Source: Adenophora triphylla var. japonica (Eukaryota > Streptophyta > Magnoliopsida > Asterales > Campanulaceae). Taken from it: a stretch of 64,000 nucleotides of DNA. Location: positions 514,001-578,000 of the forward strand of contig JAFEMH010000931.1 of the NCBI GenBank assembly GCA_022495995.1, written 5' to 3'. The position numbers and the translations under genes are program-made. Shown in pieces: positions 21,789 through 33,723 of this stretch. The notes under the pieces were generated by a model that saw nothing but the letters and a program-made list of their open reading frames with translations, did no database searches and was not told the origin of the DNA. Each line of letters starts with the position of its first letter. Positions within the stretch are counted from its first letter, which is position 1.

Positions 21789-22712
21789 TGATGTTGCCCG
21801 GATTTTCCTCGTCGGCAACATACCCGTTGTAGTCCAAAAATGATGCTCCGGCTCCTTCTTCTCCGTTCGATCTACACACAAACAGACAAAAAAACTAAGC
21901 CGGGGGCGTCTCCGGCTTAAGCCCCTCCGGCGTGCGAATAAGAATTCTATTTCACAAAATATCTTAAAATTAGAGAGAACGGAGGTGGGAGAGAGAGAGA
22001 TTTAACTTACAACCCTTTTCAAAGATCGAAGCCAGATATTGCCTTGCCAATCCTCAATTCCAAACCTCTGTTTTTCCTCAAGAAGAAACCATTGCCGCGG
22101 TTCTCGTCCCCTCCGTCTCTCCTTTCCCTGTTTTTCTCCTCTTTTTCTCCAATAATTCCCTCTTTTTCTTCTCTTCTCTCTTTTTCTTATTCCTCACACT
22201 TTTTCTCTTGCCCAATCAGACTCATCCCCCCATTTTCCCCATAGTATTCTTTTTATATAACTTATTTCTTTCCTTGGGCTTTTGGGCCAAAAATACAAAA
22301 TGGGTCCTCATTTATTTATTTGGGCCACATCATTTTATATGGCTACACCACCTCTCATTCCATGTGTCGTCGTTTAATTGGTCCCATATTACAAATATTT
22401 ACACGCCGCTTCCTTTATGTCGCATACGACTAAGATTAATTTCTCGTCATCATTTCCTGCCGGATATATCGCTTACTATTATTTCGCCATGCTTGTCGTA
22501 ACATAAATCTCGCGGTTTACTACTTACTTGATTAACGCGGGATACTTTTGCCGCCATTATCTCCTTTATTCGACTTACCCTTTAACCAGCGGGACACCTT
22601 TAACCATATTTTCCGTGACTTTCTTCTTGGGCCTGTCTCGAGGTGGGCCCTTTATAACCATTTATCTTTCGAGGGCTCGTAAGCCCGAATTACTATTTTT
22701 TTGGCAGCATCA
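21789..22712 (-). repeat. 3' LTR of the LARD
   Basis: 924 bp. On the minus strand it follows the tract ACTTGGGGGCTTC (22713-22725). Contains GA-rich and TTTTTCTC-rich low-complexity DNA; frames in it are not genes. Confidence 0.95.
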
Positions 22713-22874
22713 GAAGCCCCCAAGTTTGAGGCGGGATTCATTTATGATCCCGCCGATAACTTAATTCTCTGCGACATTCATTTTCCTTTTCATATATTGA
22801 CTCTCATAAGCCCGTCTTGTAACTCAACAGTTCGGGATGTGAGCCTCTTTTAAGCCGTCAATTCTTTTTTTGTA

Positions 22875-23010
22875 GTGACCTCTTTACATGCCCTTCAGGC
22901 TAGATGTACTTTTTATTTTTCTCATATGGCGACATCTTTTCATGACATTCAGGCGAGATGTGCTTTCTTTTATAGCGACTTATTTTCATGCCCTTAAGGC
23001 GAGATAGAAC
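22875..23010. repeat. Degenerate repeat around TTCAGGCGAGATG
   Basis: Three diverged units near 22887, 22937 and 22988 share TTTTCATG(A/C)C(A/C)TTCAGGC and GAGAT. They are spaced about 50 bp apart. Confidence 0.6.
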
Positions 23011-23103
23011 TTTTTCTCATTTATAGTCCGGAGAATTTCATTTTTATAATCCATAGACTCTTACATTTTTCATCATCCATAAATTGACTCGCATCATTTA
23101 TCA

Positions 23104-23310
23104 CGACTTACATTGACTCGCAACATTTATAGTCCGTCGACTTTCAACATTTATAGTCCGTCGACTTTCAGCATTTATAGTCCGTCGACTTTCAACATTT
23201 ATAGTCCGTCGACTTTCAACATTTATAGTCCGTCGACTTTCTTTGACTCGCATATTTTATAGTCCGTAGACTTTCTTTAACTCGCATATTTTATAGTCCG
23301 TAGACTCGTT
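23104..23310. repeat. 24-bp tandem repeat array in the LARD
   Basis: The unit contains TTTATAGTCCGTCGACTTTC. About five near-identical copies (23125-23240) are followed by two variants in which CGTCGAC becomes CGTAGAC and the spacer contains CTCGCATATTTTATAG. GTCGAC is itself a palindrome. This is a minisatellite near the 3' LTR, not a CRISPR array: it has no unique spacers. Confidence 0.85.
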
Positions 23311-23335
23311 TTTATAGTGGTCCCGCCACTTTCTC

Positions 23336-23428
23336 GACAGTTCGGGATGTGAGCCCCCAACATTCGGGATGTGGTTCCCCCACAATTCGGGATGTGGTTC
23401 CCCCACAATTCGGGATGTGGTTCCCTTT
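23336..23428. repeat. Short tandem repeat ATTCGGGATGTGGTTCCC
   Basis: Three to four units of about 26 bp, with core TTCGGGATGTG(A/G). The first has GAGCC in place of GTTCC. A similar TTCGGGATGTGAGCC occurs alone near 22830. Confidence 0.8.
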
Positions 23429-26400
23429 TAATAATGTATAGCACCACCTTTACATATTACAGAAATTAATTGACGAAACGCTTATTTGGCTTTTGCTTTT
23501 TTATTTCTCTACACTACTGACTTTTCTCTTTTCTCGTCACTTTGTTTTGATAATTCATCAAAAACCCCTTACACTCTTTCTTTATCGCGAGATAGCTCCA
23601 TATCCTTATACTCCCATCGAAAAGTGAGGTTGTCTTTAGGCAACCTTACTCCAAGCGACCTTCCTTCTTGACTTTATTCTTTATTCGTCTTGACCTCCAT
23701 TTCGCATTTACCGCACATTCGAGTCATTATCTCGCCGCTCATATGTAAAACAAAAAATACCATAAAAGCAAGTCAAATACTAAACCAGACAATTTCATAC
23801 TTTCACTTCATTCAATATTTACGCAACATACAAAAACAATCATTTCCATAACTTTCTGTCAATTCACAACCCCCTTTCGTACATTCATAATAAACGACTT
23901 GAAATGATCCCACCAAGAATAAAATTGAATAAATGACATTGTCTCACCTTTATCGTTTTTCAACATTTCCCTCCTTAGGACTACACATAAAAACATAGCA
24001 GGTCAACGTACTCTTATATTATACTATGATGCTTTCCCCTCACAAGTCACATTAGCACATCTTCCCATAACTTCAATATAATTTGTGCACATAAACAAAA
24101 AAGCACCAAGCTCGCGCAGTTAACTTCATTAAATATTAATTTTCTTGCATAACATAACAATTCCTTCCTTCATTTCAAGCTGACAAGTAAGCATACGACA
24201 TACCCTCGTTCTTTTAAAATTATGCAACTTAATCCAAGCATAATTATAACATACAAAATATTCTCCCTTTAACATACATGGTATATCACTTTCTAACAAA
24301 CAAATATGTTTCACAATATAACAAACTAGCATTTCATTCTTGATTTATTTAGACTTGTTCCGTATTCGCACATGCTATAACATGTATTTATCTTAATCAT
24401 AATCAATTAGTGATAAATAAGTCCCAAGGTATCTTTCCCACTTCAAGATTAAAATTCACCCAAACTTGCTTCAATTAATTAAGGACTATCAAATTTTGAA
24501 CACCCAATTCCTGCACATATTATCATTATTTATAAGCATAAGTTAACATATAAACTAAGAAAATAAAACTCGCACAACACTTTTTTTAAATTGGACTCTA
24601 TTTTCCTCGTACCACACTTTCTCCGTCTTCATGTCAACTATCAAGATGTACAATTTACTAATTTGTCCATTTTTCAAAGTTCACGCAATTACGCCAAGGC
24701 ATAATTAAAAATTGACACGAAGCATACCGCAATAGTTTAATATTTGCAGGTTACTTTAGACATTTAAAGAGCATACCAATGTATTACATATTATACAAGG
24801 AAGCATGTAAACTTGATTACGAGTATACTTACTTCTCATTGATGAGTAACCACATGCCAATCACTATTCACACATTCAAAGACACATAATCACATATATG
24901 CACTGTAGTCATGTCCCATAATATACACTAGTGTTTACTTGAATTAAGCACACTACAGAGCCATAATCATAATAGTAGTATCAATAACTTGGTTACACTG
25001 GTTGCCCTAACCTTCACCATTTACACAAGTCGTCTTTAACATATTATCAATTTATATTGTCACATAATTCTAACACCCACTCTAATTATTCATTATCTTT
25101 TTCCTAGTGATGCAGGTAAACGAATTAGCCGGCATGAGTCATAAACTTGCAACCCAGACACTAGCAAGCATATATAATATTACATAATGCAATTAAATTA
25201 TTCTAGAAATATACTTTCATTTACCATTTCAAGGCAGGTAGTAAACCTATCTTCTAGTTATCACCAATCAAGGTCACACAAACAAGAGAAACATTTATCT
25301 ATTTTCATAACATATCCTTTTTAAGTTATTGTCCGTCGTAATAATATGTCACACTAACCATATACTTTTGGTACTAATACACTTAAGACTTCCGTAGAGA
25401 TCCTTCATTGTTGTTCGTATAAAATATGTAACTAATGTCAATTTCACTTAGCATGGCACATTTTGAACATATTGGTGGCATGATATAAATAATTTCCATT
25501 TACAAATAATCGATGCAAGCATAAAGCTACTAATTTCGGGCATAATCTGCAAATTAGCATGAAGCGTGCTGCAAGTAATATCATTCTATATACATTCATA
25601 TTTAGCAACAATCATTCTTATGTTATAATCTCAACAAGCCCATTCAACACATATCATGATACCAAGAAGCATTAACTTTAATTATGATTATACCCATATT
25701 TGAAAAGTCATCATACAATCACCCACTAGTCATGTAATTGACCTATACTCTGCTCTTTTCAAAATCTTGCTCAAAACTTATTTTAAACATTTCTTTGATC
25801 ACCTTAATGTACACCCAAAATGATAATTCATTCTCGCCATTCATAATAATTTACCCTTATCCGTGTCACTGTGGTTGCTTCACTCGACTTTTTAAATTCT
25901 ACTAGTTGAATAAAATTACTGTATCAGTCATTATAATAGTCATTATAATGTACGTTCATATCCATCACACTTAATACTTTATAGGTAAGAAAACAATCAA
26001 TAAATTCACTTTCACAAATTCTCAACCACAAATTTGTCATAATTTCTCAAATAAATACCAAAGATCATATCCTCCGTTTCATTCGTTTCTAATTTCAAAA
26101 GTCACCGCATTTAAATCTCTCTTTCGTACTAGCACTTTGTTTCACAGATTTCACGATATTTAATATTCTATCTATTTTCATACACAAGTTGAATTTAATC
26201 CAACATATTTAAAGGGTCCGTCCCAACTAAGTGCTAAAGCTCTAACTACTTTTTACTAGTTCACTAAAATTCTTAATATGCCCAATCAATTCTCTACTCT
26301 TTCGCTTCCGGGTAATATTATAAAGGTTAAATAAAACACTCAAACAATTATAGTAATAGTCATCACAAACCACCCAACTTACTTAGAATGTCATACTATT

Positions 26401-28096
26401 TAAGCCAAGCATCTTGTCAATCTACAAATCATCTTTAAATAATCAACATTACTTTAACCACTCACCATATATTCATCTTTCAAGGAATATATACTAATGT
26501 TGATCCGCTTATAAATTAACATCATATTCACCATATATATATCAATTAACACACATCATGCATTTAAGTATAACATGTATAAATCCACAAATAATTTAAG
26601 AAGATTAAGATCAGTATTAAAGTGATTATACCATGGCTGGTCCTCCAACATTATATATTATTCACATTTTCCTATGATTTCCATTTCTATTCAAATTCAT
26701 TTCCAATGTCCACCAGCATAATTCCTAATAATTCGTAAACGGAATTGATCCAATTCCGTATTTTGCTTGAATAAAAGCTCTACATTTATTCACAACTACA
26801 ATAAAACCAATGTTGAACTTCCATAGAGCATCAGTTGGCAATAGTGTACATGAACTAGCTATTAGGAAAGTTCATTCCAGCTTTTGTTGCTTTCAAAAAT
26901 CTTTTTCATCTTTTCAGAAGAAACTGCATGAAGTTATTTGATTCCAAAAAATAAATGAAATCCCAACAAAGGAACACTTACCTTCCCTATTTTATTTCTG
27001 AAATCCAAGTTCACAAGATTCCACAATATCAGTGCTTCAATCTTGATATACTATTCATTATAAAGTAATACTAGGTTCTATGACATCCAGAGCAATTCAA
27101 GTGTATAATTCATTTTTCGCTCACTTGTCGATTCACTGTATCAATAAACAAACAATTGACACCAAAACATAATAACAAAATCTACACAGTACTTTCTCTG
27201 ATCCATGATGCATAGCATGCTCATCCATTACAAACATGAAATTCAATTAAATAATGGTACAAGTATATAAAAAAGATTAATTGCACATACATACACACTG
27301 GAACAGCATACACAGCTATGATATTAACTAGTGAAAGTTAGAAACATAGATTTTGCATAAGAAACAGGCATCGCTTCGAAAGGTTGCTCCTCCATATACA
27401 AATATAGATACAAATATATGCAGACACAAATTGTTTTCCAGAATTGGACTGAGTTGCACACTAAAACAATATAAACTACCACCATCACCGGAGATGAAAA
27501 TCTAAGATTAAGCATATAAACATCTGACATATCATGCTAACAATAAGACTCAAAACCAAATTCTCTGGAAATCAAAGCATTAAACACACAAATGACCTTT
27601 TTCCCTTTATTTTATTTTCATCCTAATCAAACTCATCTCTCTTACTTCTCTGTTTCTTTCTATTTTAAACTCTCTTTTTCCTTCCCCAAATTAAGCACCA
27701 GGATAACCAATCCCAACAAAAACAACAAAGCAACATGAACTCAAAATCAAAACAAAAAACTCAAAATCAAAACAATTATCCTCCATCTCTTTCTACCTAA
27801 AGCTCATTTCAGAAAATAGAAAATAATTTACAATCATAACAAAAGTAAATTATAACAAACAAATCACACGCATACATTTAACAATTAAACAATTCTTAAA
27901 AATAATAATAGCAATTCTATTAAACGATCCGCACTGAAATTACCCGATCATAATCAAAATCAAATCAATATACCTTGAATGCGGTTCCAAATCATAATCA
28001 AATTCCTGGGCTCTCCGGTGTTCAAAATCTCTAGATCTGCTTCACCCACCGATCAAAACACCCATAAAATTGTCGAGACGGAGAAGAGGTTTCAGT

Positions 28097-28112
28097 CCCG
28101 GCAACGGAACCA
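28097..28112 (-). other. Primer-binding site of the LARD
   Basis: On the minus strand, TGGTTCCGTTGCCGGG lies two bases from the 5' LTR. It matches the complement of plant tRNA-Asp (TGGCGCCGTTGCCGGG) at 14 of 16 positions. Confidence 0.75.
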
Positions 28113-28114
28113 AT

Positions 28115-29039
28115 TGATGTTGCCCGGATTTTCCTCGTCGGCAACATACCCGTTGTAGTCCAAAAATGATGCTCCGGCTCCTTCTTCTCCGTTCGATCTA
28201 CACACAAACAGACAAAAAAACTAAGCCGGGGGCGTCTCCGGCTTAAGCCCCTCCGGCGTGCGAATAAGAATTCTATTTCACAAAATATCTTAAAATTAGA
28301 GAGAATGGAGGTGGGAGAGAGAGAGATTTAACTTACAACCCTTCTCAAAGATCGAAGCCAGATATTGCCTTGCCAATCCTCAATTCCAAACCTCTGTTTT
28401 TCCCCAAGAAGAAACCATTGCCGCGGTTCTCGTCCCCTCCGTCTCTCCTTTCCCTGTTTTTCTCCTCTTTTTCTCCAATAATTCCCTCTTTTTCTTCTCT
28501 TCTCTCTTTTTCTTATTCCTCACACTTTTTCTCTTGCCCAATCAGACTCATCCCCCCATTTTCCCCATAGTATTCTTTTTATATAACTTATTTCTTTCCT
28601 TGGGCTTTTGGGCCAAAAATACAAAATGGGTCCTCCTTTATTTATTTGGGCCACATCATTTTATATGGCTACACCACCTCTCATTCCATGTGTCGTCGTT
28701 TAATTGGTCCCATATTACAAATATTTACACGCCGCTTCCTTTATGTCGCATACGACTAAGATTAATTTCTCGTCATCATTTCCTGCCGGATATATCGCTT
28801 ACTATTATTTCGCCATGCTTGTCGTAACATAAATCTCGCGGTTTACTACTTACTTGATTAACGCGGGATACTTTTGCCGCCATTATCTCCTTTATTCGAC
28901 TTACCCTTTAACCAGCGGGACACCTTTAACCATATTTTCCGTGACTTTCTTCTTGGGCCTGTCTCGAGGTGGGCCCTTTATAACCATTTATCTTTCGAGG
29001 GCTCGTAAGCCCGAATTACTATTTTTTTAGGCAGCATCA
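28115..29039 (-). repeat. 5' LTR of the LARD
   Basis: 925 bp, near-identical to 21789-22712. Ends GCAGCATCA at 29039, followed by TSD CTATG. Confidence 0.95.
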
Positions 29040-29044
29040 CTATG

Positions 29045-29091
29045 GAAGAGAGAATCGGTAGTTGACCAAGGAGATATACTCAAATCTTTCA
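29045..29091 (-). repeat. 3' LTR of Copia-2, second part
   Basis: 47 bp, the continuation of the LTR split at 21788. On the minus strand it follows the polypurine tract CTTGAGGGGGAG (29092-29103). Confidence 0.93.
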
Positions 29092-29098
29092 CTCCCCC

Positions 29099-32000
29099 TC
29101 AAGTTGGAGCATGGAGGTTTCGAATGCCCAACTTGCCAACAAGAAACTGGAACCGTGCTGCCCCCAAAGCTTTGGTAAATATGTCAGCGACTTGTTGTTC
29201 GGTGCTTATCTTGCATGGAACAATTTCGCGCGACTCAACTCGTTCACGGACAAAATAACAATCCATCTCCACGTGTTTAGTCCGTTCATGGAAGACGGGA
29301 TTGTTAGCAATGTGGCGCGCCGCTTGATTGTCACAAAAGAGTGGTGTAGGTGTGGATTGAGTTGATTCAATGTCCTTAAGTAGCCAACGAAGCCACAATA
29401 TTTCACTAACCGTTGTAGCCATGGCTCTATATTCGGCTTCGGCCGATGATCGTGAAACAACAGATTGCTTCTTTGTTCTCCATGATATAGGTGCACCACC
29501 TAAGGTCATAAAATACCCGGTGCAAGAGCGCCTTGTCATTTTGCAACCTCCCCAATCGGCATCGCAGTATGCCTCCAGTTTGAAATCATTATTTGCTGGA
29601 AAAAACAGTCCCTGTCCAGCTGTGGTTTTCAGGTATCGAAGGACACGCATCGCAGCGTCCATGTGCTTCTTTCGTGGTTCGTTGATGAATTGGTTCAACA
29701 AATTTACGGCAAACTGTATATCGGGCCTCGTGACAGTTAGATAAAGCAATCGGCCAATCAGCCGTCGATAGCGGAGTTTGTCAATCAAAGGGCTGTCATC
29801 TTCGTTGTTCAAATGCAAATTTTGCTCCATGGGGAACTCACATGGCCGACTCCCTTGGAGACCACTTTCTTCCAGAATATCAAGTGTGTACTTTCTTTGG
29901 CTAATTACAATTCCTTCTTTTGATCGAGCGACTTCAATCCCGAGAAAGTATTTTAATGGCCCCAAGTCTTTTATGCTAAAAAGCCTATCCAAATACTGTT
30001 TTACTTGAACAATTTTGCTATCTTTATTGCCAACCAAAATGACGTCATCTACATATATGAGCGCTGCAACGTATGTGTCACCCCTTTTGTAAATAAATAG
30101 AGAATGGTCTGCCTTTGACTGCCGAAAACCCTCATCGATTAAGGCTCGTGTAAACTTGTGGTACCAATTTCTTGAAGCTTGCTTAAGACCGTATAGGGAT
30201 TTTCGAAGCTTACAAACCCTTGTCTCCCCTTCTTTAGAAAATCCTTGCGGTATTTTCATGTAAACGTCTTCCACCAAGTCTCCATGAAGAAAAGCGTTGT
30301 TTACATCTAATTGATGAATCGCCCAATCTTTCTTGGCTGCTATTGCCAGCAAACTTCTCACTGTCACAAGTTTTGCTACGGGTGCAAAAGTCTCATGAAA
30401 GTCTATATCTTCGATTTGGGTGAACCCCTTTGCAACTAAACGTGCTTTGTAGCGCTCAACTTCTCCGTTGGGTTTATACTTGATCTTGTAAACCCATTTT
30501 GAGTCAATGGCCTTCTTTCCCGGTGGCAGTGGCTCTAAGGTCCATGTGCCATTTTCTTCCAATGCGTCAATTTCTTTTTTCATTGCTTCACACCATCGCT
30601 TGTCCTTCATCGCCTGGTAGAAGTACTTAGGCTCATCACGTGAAGTAATGGCCGCCAGATAAGCTTTATGACTGTTAGAAAACTTATCATAAGAAACAAA
30701 GTGTGATAAAGGATATACCTCAGAGGTTTCCGAATTGGCAGTAGGCTGCGAGTGGTCTATGGACTTGGGCAAATCCGTTGCGTATGATTCTAAGTGCTTG
30801 GGCTGCCTTTTTGGCCTGTCACTTCTCCTTGTTGGCTCAATGGGCGGCTGTAAAGTGGTGTTACTTGCTTCGATGGTGGATCGGCCTTCTTCCATATTAG
30901 TGTCGGCCTGCTCATCGCCATCACTGTGCGCCGGTCTTGTTGGTTCATGTGGCCCATTACTTGTTCCTGATTTTTCAACTGGGCCATTGTTTTCTTCTGC
31001 CCAAAATTCATCAGGCTCCCATTCCATGACCCTTCTGCTTGCTACATCATCAGACACATTTTCAACATTGGCTTCTTTGTACGGAAAGATATTTTCAACA
31101 AACTTTACATCTCTGGATGTGTAAATTCGCTTTGTCTCCAAGTCAAAAACACGATATCCCTTTTGAGAATATGGGTACCCAACGAAGACACAACGTCGGC
31201 CTCTTACTCCAAACTTGTCTCCCCCTTTCTTATTGTCTTTGGCATAAGCCAAACACCCAAAAACCCGTAAATGTTGGTAAGATGGCTCTTTGTTGAAAAT
31301 GATCTCGTAGGGCGTTTTATTGTTTATGACTTTAGATGGGGTCCGATTTATGATATAAGTGGCGGTTAAGACACATTCCCCCCCAAAATTTAATAGGTAA
31401 GCCTGCTTCAAAACGCAAAGCCCTTGCAACTTCTAAAATGTGCCTATGCTTTCTCTCGACTACCCCATTTTGTTGTGGTGTGTCGGTGCATGTTGTTTCA
31501 AGAATTATCCCTTTATCATTATAATATTCCATCATATACCCAGACTGGAATTCTTTCCCATTATCTGCTCGAATTTTCTTGACATTTTTTCCAAATTGAT
31601 TGTGTACCATATTACAAAATGATGTCAAAAAATGACTGACTTCAGACTTATGTTTCATAAGGAAGACCCAAACACCCCTACTAAAATCATCCACAATAGA
31701 GAGAAAATAGTGTGCTCCCGAAAAAGATGCAGTTCGATACCCACCCCAAATGTCACAATGAATAATTTCAAAACAAGAATTAGTCTGTATACTACTAAGT
31801 GGAAAAGGTAAACGGGTCAACTTTGCCCTCAAACAGGAATCACAATGTCCAATTTTATTGCAAAAACCATTAAAAGTACTTGTCTTGAAACTCGAAGCGT
31901 GCCCTAATCTGTTGTGCCATATCTTGGAGTCAACATTTACTGACATAGCCATACCTTCTCTTGCAATCGGCTCCAAGTAATATAGACCATCGCGGCGGCT

Positions 32001-32560
32001 ACCCACTCCAATCAGGTTCCTCGAAGGTAAGTCCTGTAAAATACAAGAATCCGGGAAGAATGTGAGTGTGCAGTTCAAATCTTTTGTAAGTCTGCGGCGA
32101 AAGTAAGTTGCATTTGAAATCGGGAATATTTAAAACTCGTTCCAATTTTAACCCATTTTGCAGGGGTGACGTTTCCTACTCCTTTTGACAGAACAATGAA
32201 GCACCGTTTGCAACCTTTACAGGTAACTCATTCCTCGGACCTGTTTCATGCTCAAGAATTCTCTTGTCATATGTGATATGTTCGGATGCCCCCGAGTCGA
32301 TTATCCAGTGGCTTAATTCATAGAGTTTACCTGCCATATTTGCTGTGGGTGAAACATCTTCCTTGACTTTTTGTTCACTAAAGCTTTTCCCAAGGTAGTT
32401 GATGATATCAACGATTTGTTCTCGTTGTTATACGGCCCACGGATCGCTTCCAGAGCCGTATGCGCAGATCTCGCCTTTCCCTTGCTCCTTGAATCATCCT
32501 TCTTGTTGCCATCACGTCCATTTTTCTCACGCTTTGGGTAACCGAGGATCTCATAGCATT
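29099..32560 (-). pseudogene. Broken pol of Copia-2
   Basis: Minus-strand Copia pol in the usual order. An aspartic protease motif (WIIDSGASEH) lies near 32300. GAG-pre-integrase (WHNRLGHASS) is near 31920. The integrase core has HCDIWGG, RADNGKEFQSG and TPQQNGVVERKHR. RT begins near 30590 ([22 protein letters not shown]), with catalytic YVDDVILVG near 30045. RNase H (DADWGG, SSAEAEYRAM) is near 29590-29430. The RT-RNase H frame (29099-31429) is open for 776 codons. Lesions: a frameshift near 32420, a TAG near 32185, a frameshift near 32090, and an extra G near 31380 that breaks the integrase-RT junction. It cannot make a full polyprotein. Confidence 0.95.
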
Positions 32561-33413
32561 CATCTACCGTGTGATAAAGCTTTCCACAGTGAGTGCACTT
32601 CTTTGGTTCGCGCCCACCCTCCTTCGGTTCTCCAGCATTTTTGTCTTGACGCCGCGCTCCTTGCGCATGGAATGCAGCAGCTTCAACATTTGTTCATCTA
32701 GCGACAGAGATTTGCTTTTGTCTTTCATCTTCCGACACGATGTGGAAGGCTGCTCCAAGTGACATTAATGGTTTTGTGCTCAGGATCTGCGTCTTCACGG
32801 TCCCGTGGCTTTCATCAAGGCCCATGAGGAACTCATATAGTCGTTCCTTTTCTTTCATTGCCGTCAATTCTTTGGAGATCTCGCAGGTACAGCCATTGCA
32901 CTTGCATCTTGGTACTGATGAGATCGAATCAAACTCGTCCCATAAGCCTTTCAGCTTGGTGTAGTAAGCAGAAACTGATAATTTCTCTTGTCGAGTTAGC
33001 GTGATAGCACGCTTTAATTCAAATGCTCTAGGAGCACTCTCACTGCCGAACCGCTCCTTGAGATCCTTCCAGATGTCTTCGGCTGTCTTGCCGTGTTTTA
33101 CACTGGTACGTACCTCCTTGTCCATTGAACTTAGCAGCCAACCCCTAACCATGGCATTGCATCTGTTCCACAATGGTATTTCTGTCTTGTTCTCGACTGG
33201 CATTAGGAGCGACCCGTCGACGAAACAAAACTTATTTTTGGCGTAGAGGGCATTACTCATTTCATCAGCCCAATCTACGTAGTTCCCGTCATTGAGGAGA
33301 TCACTCGTAAAAACGAGGTTTGGATTATCGGATCCGGATATGTAGTATGGGGACATCACATCTACCATAGCCGATCCTTTTGGGTTGGACGCTCCTTCGT
33401 CCTTTGTTGTCAT
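32560..33413 (-). pseudogene. gag of Copia-2, interrupted by a stop
   Basis: Starts MTTKDEGASNPKG at 33413. It contains a UBN2-type Copia capsid region (YVDWADEMSNAL...IWKDLKERFG...YYTKLKGLWDEF). A TGA at 32694-32696 ends the frame after SVAR. The same frame continues past it to a zinc knuckle CTHCGKLYHTVDEC near 32590, so the stop is secondary. An unusual CKCNGCTC cluster lies near 32890. Confidence 0.93.
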
Positions 33414-33474
33414 GGTTGGCGAAGAAGTGTGTAGGTATGGTTAAGTTATGCGGAAGCTTGTTGATCATTTACCC

Positions 33475-33486
33475 GCTCTGATACCA
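33475..33486 (-). other. Primer-binding site of Copia-2
   Basis: On the minus strand TGGTATCAGAGC directly follows the 5' LTR: a perfect initiator Met tRNA primer site. Confidence 0.95.
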
Positions 33487-33723
33487 TGATGAATTTCATA
33501 CACAGAGAAACGGGCTTTTTCTATTTTTTATGCTATAAAGAGGAGTTACATATATATATACACTAAAGGTGAACCTTCCAGACTAGGGCTGTTCTAATTA
33601 GGCTATGATTAAGGAACCTAAACAAGGAATATACAACAATTAGGTAACCTAAAATAAGGAATATGAAGTAACTATGGAAGAGAGAATCGGTAGTTGACCA
33701 AGGAGATATACTCAAATCTTTCA
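33487..33723 (-). repeat. 5' LTR of Copia-2
   Basis: 237 bp, unsplit. It preserves the empty target site AACTATGGAAGAG of the LARD. TSD GAACC follows at 33724-33728. Confidence 0.95.

Larger units (their letters stand above)
22713..28114 (-). other. Non-coding interior of the LARD
   Basis: 5.4 kb without a supported gene on either strand. Short repeats sit at the 22.8-23.4 kb end. The rest is AT-rich with no recognised protein remnant. Stop codons occur in all frames at close spacing. No nested element with clear ends was seen inside. Confidence 0.8.
21789..29039 (-). mobile_element. LARD: large non-coding LTR element nested in Copia-2
   Basis: LTRs 21789-22712 (924 bp) and 28115-29039 (925 bp) have TG...CA ends (TGATGTTGCCCGG...GCAGCATCA). 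The TSD CTATG is at 21784-21788 and 29040-29044, and the intact 33.5-kb LTR shows the empty site. The primer site beside the right LTR and a G-rich polypurine tract beside the left LTR place the element on the minus strand. The 5.4-kb interior has no frame above about 70 codons and no gag, protease, RT or integrase motif. This fits a large retrotransposon derivative moved by another element's proteins. By eye the LTRs differ by about four substitutions and one indel, so it is young. Its tRNA-Asp-like primer site suggests a Gypsy-type partner. Confidence 0.93.
21599..33723 (-). mobile_element. Copia-2: Ty1/Copia retrotransposon with a nested LARD
   Basis: The element reads on the minus strand, TGAAAGATTTG...GAAATTCATCA. 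Its 5' LTR is 33487-33723 (237 bp). Its 3' LTR is 21599-21788 plus 29045-29091, also 237 bp once the nested element and its TSD are removed. The perfect TSD GAACC flanks the whole. The primer site (complement of initiator Met tRNA) abuts the 5' LTR. I find one substitution between LTRs (near 21678 / 33567), so insertion is recent, yet gag-pol carries at least five lesions. Its own length without the nested DNA is about 4.9 kb. Confidence 0.97.

Noticed and set aside
22044..22501. Frames of 66 and 97 codons repeated at 28370-28827
   Set aside because: They are identical because they lie in the two LTRs of the LARD. Composition is pyrimidine-rich non-coding DNA.
23104..23428. CRISPR-like appearance of regularly spaced repeats
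   Set aside because: Plant nuclear DNA; the units are directly abutting tandem copies without unique spacers and no cas genes are present. It is a minisatellite within a retroelement.
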